13,074 nt of DNA from Tieghemiomyces parasiticus (Eukaryota; Kickxellomycota; Dimargaritomycetes; Dimargaritales; Dimargaritaceae). The notes under the pieces are model-generated. The model saw nothing but the letters and a program-made list of their open reading frames with translations. It had not been told where the DNA came from and made no database searches. This document shows, piece after piece, positions 8,601-13,074 of the stretch. The stretch is from NCBI GenBank assembly GCA_027575765.1, contig JANBPT010001169.1:1-13074 (forward strand). The letters are read 5' to 3'. Both the position numbers and the translations under genes were made by a program. The stretch's first letter is position 1; each line of letters begins with the position of its first letter.

Positions 8601-9897
8601 TGGCACCAATGATCAAGGCGAAGAATACGGTCAGGGCCTGAGCGCCGGTAAGCGTGTTCTCCGAGGCTAACTTGATGGAATACCAGAAACCAAGCGCATA
8701 AGTGAGGAAGATGATGCCCATGATGGCACCAACGCCGATCCCAGCGATATACGAACGACGGACTCCGGCCCGGGTGGCCAAGTCGACCTGCTTACCGTAG
8801 CGGGAAATCTCGCGTTCCTGGCCACCGAAGGCCATAACAGTGCGGATGCCGGAAATGGCCTCCGTGGCCACGCCACCGGCCTTGCCGTAACTACCCTGAC
8901 CCTGATTCGACTGGCTCGCGACGAGTTTGCCGATGATAATGCCACAGAGAACGAGCAGAGGGAGGGCCGACAGTAGCACCAGGGCGAGGCGCCAACCCTT
9001 GGAGAAGGCAATGACGAAACCGGCAACGAAACAAGACGAGTCGTGGATCAGTCTGCCAAATTTAGACGAGATGCCTTCCTGGACGATATTTACGTCGCCG
9101 GAGATGCGAGAAGTCAGGTCGCCCGTAGACACCGTGTCGAACCACCCGACTTCCTGACGCAGGATGGACTCGTAGTACAGCTCGCGCATGCGGCGGCACT
9201 GGCGCTCGCCGGCGTACGACCAGCAAAAGACCTCGAGGTACGCGGAGGCAAAAGTGGCACCCGACAAGATGCCGAACCATTGAAGCATGTCATATATGAC
9301 GATGTTGAGATTATCGACGGCAAGGTCGTGGTCGGTGGCATTATCGGCGGCGTAGCTGGACAGGCCCTGGAGGGTGTTGGAGAACACGATGGTCATGAGG
9401 GGCGGAGAGGCCCCAGCGGCCACGGCGCAGATACTACCGACCCCCATCAGAAACCAGTCGAAAGGGGTCGCAAAGCGGAAGAGACCCGCAAGGCTGATGG
9501 TGGGATCTTTTTCGCCTGCCGGCTCACTATCCACTGGCTTGGGCTCGGTCCCTCGGACTGACGGGTTTTCATCATCCGCACCTTGAAGAGAGGTGCGATG
9601 ACGGAACCGATCGATTAAGCCACGACGGGGCTTGTGGGGCAAATCTTGTCCGATGGAAGGAACAGAAATGTCGGCTACGGCGGCAGCCTTGTTATCAAGA
9701 TTTGGCCCCGAACGGGGAAGAAGGGTGTCCATATCGTATATATTTTCCTTCTCCTCTTGGCCAGCGCACGTGGGTAGGGTAGCGAATGGTCCGAGGGGCT
9801 CTTGGCTGTCCGAGGTGAAGGGGTGGTCGAGTATTGTATCCATACCGTCCAGCGCCTTGGCCCGGGGCTTGTCGTTGGCGAAGCTGTCGAGGGGCAT
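5629..9897 (-). CDS. ABCB-type (MDR/P-glycoprotein-like) full ABC transporter
   Basis: A single uninterrupted frame of 1422 residues, ATG 9897-9895 to TAG. The order is TMD1-NBD1-TMD2-NBD2, the ABCB/MDR layout, which exports hydrophobic compounds or lipopeptides by ATP hydrolysis at a membrane. About 135 N-terminal residues are polar and probably cytosolic. TMD1 spans about 140-460, with an N-glycosylation sequon (N186-A-T) in the first external loop. NBD1 has A-loop Tyr491, Walker A GASGSGKST (517-525), Q-loop Gln565, signature SGGQ (627-630), Walker B Asp650 with catalytic Glu651, and His682. A charged Ser/Pro-rich linker runs about 725-838, and TMD2 about 839-1150. NBD2 has Tyr1188, GNSGSGKST (1214-1222), Gln1262, SGGQ (1319-1322), Asp1342/Glu1343 and His1374. 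Both ATP sites therefore look active, unlike PDR-type ABCG pumps. Fungal relatives include multidrug pumps and the Ste6 pheromone exporter; the substrate cannot be told from sequence. No resistance or metabolite genes flank it. Confidence 0.96.
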   Translation of the reverse strand: MPLDSFANDKPRAKALDGMDTILDHPFTSDSQEPLGPFATLPTCAGQEEKENIYDMDTLLPRSGPNLDNKAAAVADISVPSIGQDLPHKPRRGLIDRFRHRTSLQGADDENPSVRGTEPKPVDSEPAGEKDPTISLAGLFRFATPFDWFLMGVGSICAVAAGASPPLMTIVFSNTLQGLSSYAADNATDHDLAVDNLNIVIYDMLQWFGILSGATFASAYLEVFCWSYAGERQCRRMRELYYESILRQEVGWFDTVSTGDLTSRISGDVNIVQEGISSKFGRLIHDSSCFVAGFVIAFSKGWRLALVLLSALPLLVLCGIIIGKLVASQSNQGQGSYGKAGGVATEAISGIRTVMAFGGQEREISRYGKQVDLATRAGVRRSYIAGIGVGAIMGIIFLTYALGFWYSIKLASENTLTGAQALTVFFALIIGAMTLGQTAPGITALAKAQGAATKVFGLIARVSLIDPLDHAGQQLDAPKGRIEFHNLRFSYPARPDVPILKGFSLTVEPGQTVALVGASGSGKSTVVSLLERFYDPQDGDILIDDINIKRINVRSLRSHIGIVSQEPVLFGKTVRQNILWGAMDDYDGTITDADIEKACRDANAWDFIQHLQYGLDTPVGEKGSLLSGGQKQRVAIARAIIRNPRILLLDEATSALDSKSERVVQDALDRVARSRTTIVIAHRLSTIRDSDKIVVVHLGEVVEMGTHNSLLAENKVYAQLVRAQALKKRDNPAAADLALYEDGEVPPPSDSDFLDRPLESSYASGQPWSRPSLTSSDRVLTAPDDSSGVILASNKPADKDGKALPAKRRQPHKSGEDPVPDDEEIQVELERKRLVKNPIPFRRLARLAMPEKWFIIPAVFLAAIDGAILPLFSIVFTKVLVVFGNVANPYQMRTDGNLYACLLIAFAGVASVAAFGRVTLFGVAGEHLTNRVRMMSFRAIVNQDAAFFDDRANGTGILCSKLATESERINILGGSMVGVIIQSVATLAIGFALAFSGGWQLTLVVMACLPLSVISNIFEMKAISGFDEKTKKAYDKAAQVATETIANLRTVAALCRERMFITMFRQTNDQPHRDAVRGFIINGIGSGFSQSQMFIMMIVSFYYGSRLIIWGTYTVEEMFQVFNAITFAALGLAQAGQTIGDASKAKVAALSLFELVDRVPTIDARSLEGRNVDFLEGTVDTHEVDFHYPTNVDLQILYKINFEALPGQTVALVGNSGSGKSTIIALVQRLYDVTAGNLSVDRMDAREWNVQGLRSHLAIVGQEPVLFDLSVRENIAYGKPDATDAEVEAAARSANIHDFIMSLPAGYDTEVGERGGKLSGGQKQRLAIARALVRNPKLLLLDEATSALDSQSEKLVQETLDRAAQGRTTLTIAHRLSTIQNADMIVVFENGRIVERGTHFDLVDQRGLYHSLVSEQSLEART

Positions 9898-10045
9898 AGC
9901 GTATGGAGGCCGGGGCTAGAAATGCGACAAATCAAACGTCATAAATACACGGGAGGTGGAGTAACAGCAGTGGCCAAAGTCAACCAGGGACCAGAACCAA
10001 ATGAAGGATGGTAGAGAGGGGACCAGTACGTGAGCGAAGTGGTGG

Positions 10046-10052
10046 TTAAATA
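10046..10052 (-). promoter_or_regulatory. Candidate TATA-like element for the ABC transporter
   Basis: The minus strand reads CATATTTAAC here, about 150 bases upstream of the transporter ATG. A pyrimidine-rich stretch (CCCCTCTCTACC) follows downstream, as expected for a fungal promoter. The call rests on motif and position only; similar AT-rich words occur by chance. Confidence 0.25.
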
Positions 10053-10128
10053 TGGCCGAGCAATGCCAGGCCAGGCTGAAAACGTATTTAATCGCTCAGG
10101 TAGTTCGGTCCACCTCGGCCCGGCCCAA

Positions 10129-10149
10129 TGCCAAGGCACCGTGTTGGCA
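10129..10149. promoter_or_regulatory. Inverted repeat upstream of the ABC transporter, possible regulator site
   Basis: TGCCAA and TTGGCA form a perfect 6-bp inverted repeat separated by 9 bases, about 235 bases upstream of the transporter ATG. Such spaced palindromes can bind dimeric regulators, but no specific factor is recognised and a chance occurrence is quite possible. Confidence 0.25.
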
Positions 10150-11025
10150 CGGCTCCCAGGCTCCTTCTAACTTGGAGGAAATGGGGAAGCTGCGGAAATA
10201 TCACACACCGTTGGGTCGGATTTTCTCCTGTGGCATACTGTCACAATAGCGGCAAGCAACATGCCAGAAACCAACCAGATGCGAGACGGCAAGGAGGGTG
10301 GTAAGGCACTTGTGTGAGGATATAACGAACCCAAGCGACAGGAGCGGCAGGAAGATCCTTTAGCTTTCGACTGCGGCATCGGCAGTTGGACCGGCAGCCT
10401 TCAACGTCCTGACCTGGGTCGGTAAAACGCAGCCTTCCCGCGGCCAGCTTGGTCAGCTGGTAAAGGTGGCCAATAAAGTTCTGCGGATGTGAGTCCCATT
10501 ACGGTTTAATGGTGCTATCTAAAGTGAGATATTGGCTTCTAAACACCTGAGGGCGGTCGGGTAAAAACGGCGAAGCCGTAGACGTCAGCCGACCCGTTCG
10601 GTTACCTGTCAACCAGCAGCCTAAAAGGGTGGGATAAGAGGCAGCCGAATATATCGGCGAATAAGGCCATGGGATGCACAGGCGGAACTTGTGGAGGAAA
10701 TCACCGCTTGTCGATACAGTGTTGTGCTCTAGACCTGCCTCTTTAGGATGCCTGGACAAGCGATCACACCAACATACTGCACGGTGGCACTTCTGATGGC
10801 CCTTCGTAGCAGGCGGCGAAGCCAGGGCGATGGTAACTCTCTGTCAAGCCTGGGAGGATGATGGAATTTCTAATCCTTGCGAGCCGTATAGTCTGCAAAC
10901 TCTATCGCACGCCACGCCCGCGCACCTCGCCATTGCCAACGCCACGGTTAATTTGCTATTCTTCTCCGGTCAGAGGAGCTTACTTCGTCCAGCACTGCCC
11001 TCCCCTCACGTTGGACGCTGGTAAC

Positions 11026-11034
11026 TTTCGCGCC
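11026..11034 (+). promoter_or_regulatory. E2F/SBF-like cell-cycle motif upstream of SMC2
   Basis: TTTCGCGCC matches the E2F consensus TTTSGCGC. Its complement contains CGCGAAA, a match to the fungal SCB-type consensus CRCGAAA. It lies about 436 bases upstream of the SMC2 ATG. Genes for chromosome structure are often cell-cycle controlled through such sites, so the placement makes sense. One copy this far upstream is suggestive only. Confidence 0.35.
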
Positions 11035-11469
11035 CCGGTCGCCATCCAGTCCGTTGCGGCAAGGGAGGGTTGCCACGGTCACCTTTTAATTTTTGGTTCA
11101 CGTGACTTAGTGAGAATGTTATGATTTAAGCCTGGCCGGCAGGGCTGTGGCTTCGGGAGATGTATGGTTGTAACCAGAATGCAATCCCGCCTCCCCTAGG
11201 CCTTGGCCGGCACCACCTGCGGGAGCTGACCCTGGCACCCTGTCCTCACAATTCTTCAGCTGGCAGGTGTTACAGCTCTGGCCTCCACTAAGGTCAACAA
11301 ACCCAACATTGGTTACGGGGCTCTTCTGGCATATGCGACATTCTGTAGGCTAACCCTAAATTGTCTCCTGTCCCTTGATATACCAACTTGTCCTTTTCAA
11401 CCTTTTCTCCTGCGCTTCTTACCCTCCCTTTCTCCCCTATAGAACCACGCAGTCCATTTATCGCTAGCC

Positions 11470-13074
11470 ATGCGGGTCGAGGAAGTCATTATCGATGGCT
11501 TCAAATCCTACGCCGCCCGAACTAACATCACGGGATGGGATCCGGAATTCAATGCAATTACGGGCCTCAATGGGTCGGGCAAGTCCAACGTCCTCGATGC
11601 CATCTGCTTCGTGCTAGGCCTCAAGAACCTCTCCCATGTCCGCGCCAACAACCTCAAAGACCTCGTGTACAAGCGAGGCCAGGCTGGCATCACCAAGGCC
11701 TCGGTGACCATCACCTTTAACAACGAAGACCGGAGCAAAAGCCCGATGGGCTACGAGCACTGCTCGCACATTTCGGTGACGCGCCAGGTTAGTCGACGGG
11801 TGAACCCATCAGCTGCGACACTCGCCCCAACGCCCGCAGTCGACCACTCCGGCTCCGATAACTGGCCCGCATACTCACCCTTTTGTTTTCATTTTCCACC
11901 ACGGCCCCTTTTCCTTGTTACAGATTCTTGTCAACGGCAAGAACAAGTACATGATCAATGGCCACAACGCCCAGGAGCAGGCCGTAGCCAACTTGTACCA
12001 GTCCGTCCAATTGAATGTCAACAACCCGCATTTCCTCATCATGCAGGGCAAGATTACTCAGGTGCTCAACATGAAAGCGCCCGAAATCCTATCCATGATC
12101 GAGGAAGCGGCCGGTACGCGTATGTTTGAGGAGCGAAAGGAGAAGGCGCATAAGACCATGACCAAGAAGGAGAAGAAGGTGGAAGAAATCACCGCCATCC
12201 TAAACGAAGAGATTACGCCCAAGCTGGACAAGCTACGCAATGAGAAGCGCGCCTTCCTCGAGTACCAGAAACTGGAAATCGAGGTGGACCGGCTGACCCG
12301 GCTGGTGGTGGCTCACGAGTACGTACAGAACCGCGAGAAGCTGAACCAATCGGACCAGGACCAGCGTGCCCAGCTCGACCGCCGGGAACAGCTCACCGGA
12401 CGCCTGGCCACGCTGAAGACTGAGGTGGCTAACCTACAACGTGACATAAAACTGATTGAGGCCGATAAGCAGAGCAAGGTGGCCGCCGGTGGCCGGTTCG
12501 CCGAGCTGCAGCAGAACGCCGACCGATTTGCGAAGGATCTGGTGCGTGGAAAGACCCAGCGCAATCTCAAGGCGACCACCCGCGAGGAGGAGCAACAGAA
12601 CCTGGACGGACTCACGGCCAATCTGAATGAGGTAGGTCCTACCGTGCAGCGCTTTTTAGAGTTGGAGCAAGCCTTCGCCTGTTATTCGCTCAGCTCCCAT
12701 GGACTCACTCACACCCTTCCTCTCCTTCCCCCCTCTCCTGCCTGGCGGGTGCTGCATTACCCCGATTTTAATCAGACGGAAACTGCTCTGGCTGAAAAGC
12801 GCCGGCGCGTGGCTGACCTCAATGAACGATTCGAGTCGGTACGCACAGAGCACGATGAGCGGGCCCAGCAGCTGCGCCAGACCGAGGAGCTCATCCAGAC
12901 CCTGACTACCGGCGTGTCGGCCGAAGAAGGCCACGAGAACGGCTACATGGAGCAGCTACAGCAGGCCAAGCAGCGTTTGTCCCAAGCGGCCACGACAATC
13001 GAACAGGCGCGTCGCAAGACCAACCACGTGCAGAAGCAAATCAAAGAACTGGAACCCCAGGCGCGTAGGGCTGC
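11470..13074 (+). CDS. SMC2: SMC2, condensin core ATPase subunit (N-terminal part, cut by window end)
   Basis: Exons are 11470-11787, 11924-12631 and 12776-13074 (runs off the edge), all joined in phase 0, giving 441 of the roughly 1200 residues usual for SMC2. SMC2 pairs with SMC4 in condensin, which compacts chromosomes in mitosis. The protein opens [18 protein letters not shown], the classic SMC2 start. Walker A is GLNGSGKS (32-39, Lys38), and an R-loop-like Arg58 lies in [20 protein letters not shown]-like ISVTRQ ends exon 1 and [14 protein letters not shown] opens exon 2. The stretch [16 protein letters not shown] (136-151) holds the Q-loop Gln147 and is diagnostic for SMC2. [19 protein letters not shown] (160-178) closes the head N-lobe. 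From about residue 173 the sequence is rich in Lys, Glu, Gln and Arg with heptad-like leucines, the start of the long coiled coil. The hinge, Walker B and signature lie beyond the window. Confidence 0.97.
11788..11923 (+). other. SMC2 intron 1
   Basis: This 136-base intron opens GTTAGT and ends TTACAG, in phase 0. It separates the conserved TRQ from ILVNGKN, which are contiguous in SMC2 homologues. A pyrimidine-rich tract precedes the acceptor. Confidence 0.92.
12632..12775 (+). other. SMC2 intron 2
   Basis: This 144-base intron opens GTAGGT and ends AATCAG, in phase 0, and contains a long C/T-rich tract. Coiled-coil composition continues across the junction, from LTANLNE to [11 protein letters not shown]. 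The coding frame is less conserved here, so the boundary is supported by splice signals and frame rather than by a motif. Confidence 0.8.

Larger units (their letters stand above)
9898..11469. other. Divergent intergenic region between the ABC transporter and SMC2
   Basis: This 1.57-kb spacer must hold both promoters and is long for an apparently compact genome. I see no convincing gene. Short frames at 10167-10379 (-), 10499-10759 (-) and 10858-11124 (+) lack recognisable motifs. Candidate control elements are listed separately. A pyrimidine-rich stretch at about 11386-11440 precedes the SMC2 start, as is common at fungal transcription start regions. Confidence 0.6.

Noticed and set aside
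5664..9586. Many long open frames on the plus strand, and extra minus frames, across the ABC transporter
   Set aside because: They are shadows of a GC-rich coding gene. None has family motifs, while the minus-strand frame carries every ABC motif twice.
10567..10579. Perfect 5-bp hairpin ACGGC-GAA-GCCGT
   Set aside because: Too short to mean anything alone in a 1.5-kb spacer, and there are no other paired elements around it.
10167..11124. Short frames on both strands in the MDR-SMC2 spacer
   Set aside because: All are under 90 codons, have ordinary composition and no motifs. Chance is sufficient.
11788..12129. Read-through of SMC2 exon 1 as a 219-residue protein
   Set aside because: The extension past 11787 is the intron and then exon 2 out of frame. 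Splicing restores the conserved SMC2 sequence.

Overview
The window looks like nuclear DNA of a fungus. Genes lie on both strands with kilobase-scale spacers, are interrupted by short GT-AG introns, and encode typical eukaryotic proteins: a nucleolar 25S rRNA methyltransferase, a full-length ABCB/MDR transporter and the condensin subunit SMC2. Coding regions are GC-rich and the spacers are more AT-rich. The exact lineage cannot be read from the sequence. An early-diverging fungus is my guess only, with no decisive marker.

Layout. (1) 1-917 (+): the 3' part of an unrecognised gene in at least four short exons, with an acidic, Ser/Thr/Pro-rich stretch. Its reading frame meets a TAA at 915 but stays open to 1104 in the same frame. 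(2) 1134-2273 (-): a complete two-exon BMT5-like 25S rRNA (uridine-N3)-methyltransferase, tail to tail with gene 1. (3) 2274-3052: spacer with an A13 tract. (4) 3053-4466 (-): an unrecognised helical protein with a probable separate first exon that encodes a signal-like or presequence-like N-terminus. (5) 4467-5628: spacer with short direct and inverted repeats. (6) 5629-9897 (-): an intronless 1422-residue ABCB full transporter with two complete ATP sites. (7) 9898-11469: a 1.57-kb spacer between divergent genes, with an E2F/SBF-like motif on the SMC2 side. (8) 11470-13074 (+): the first three exons (441 residues) of SMC2, cut by the window edge.

The genes do not form a pathway: ribosome modification, membrane export and chromosome condensation are unrelated housekeeping or stress roles. 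I see no mobile element, CRISPR array, rRNA gene, tRNA gene or biosynthetic cluster, and no convincing new biological system. The points most worth checking are the interrupted 3' end of gene 1, the choice of 3' splice site in two introns, and the unidentified gene at 3053-4466.
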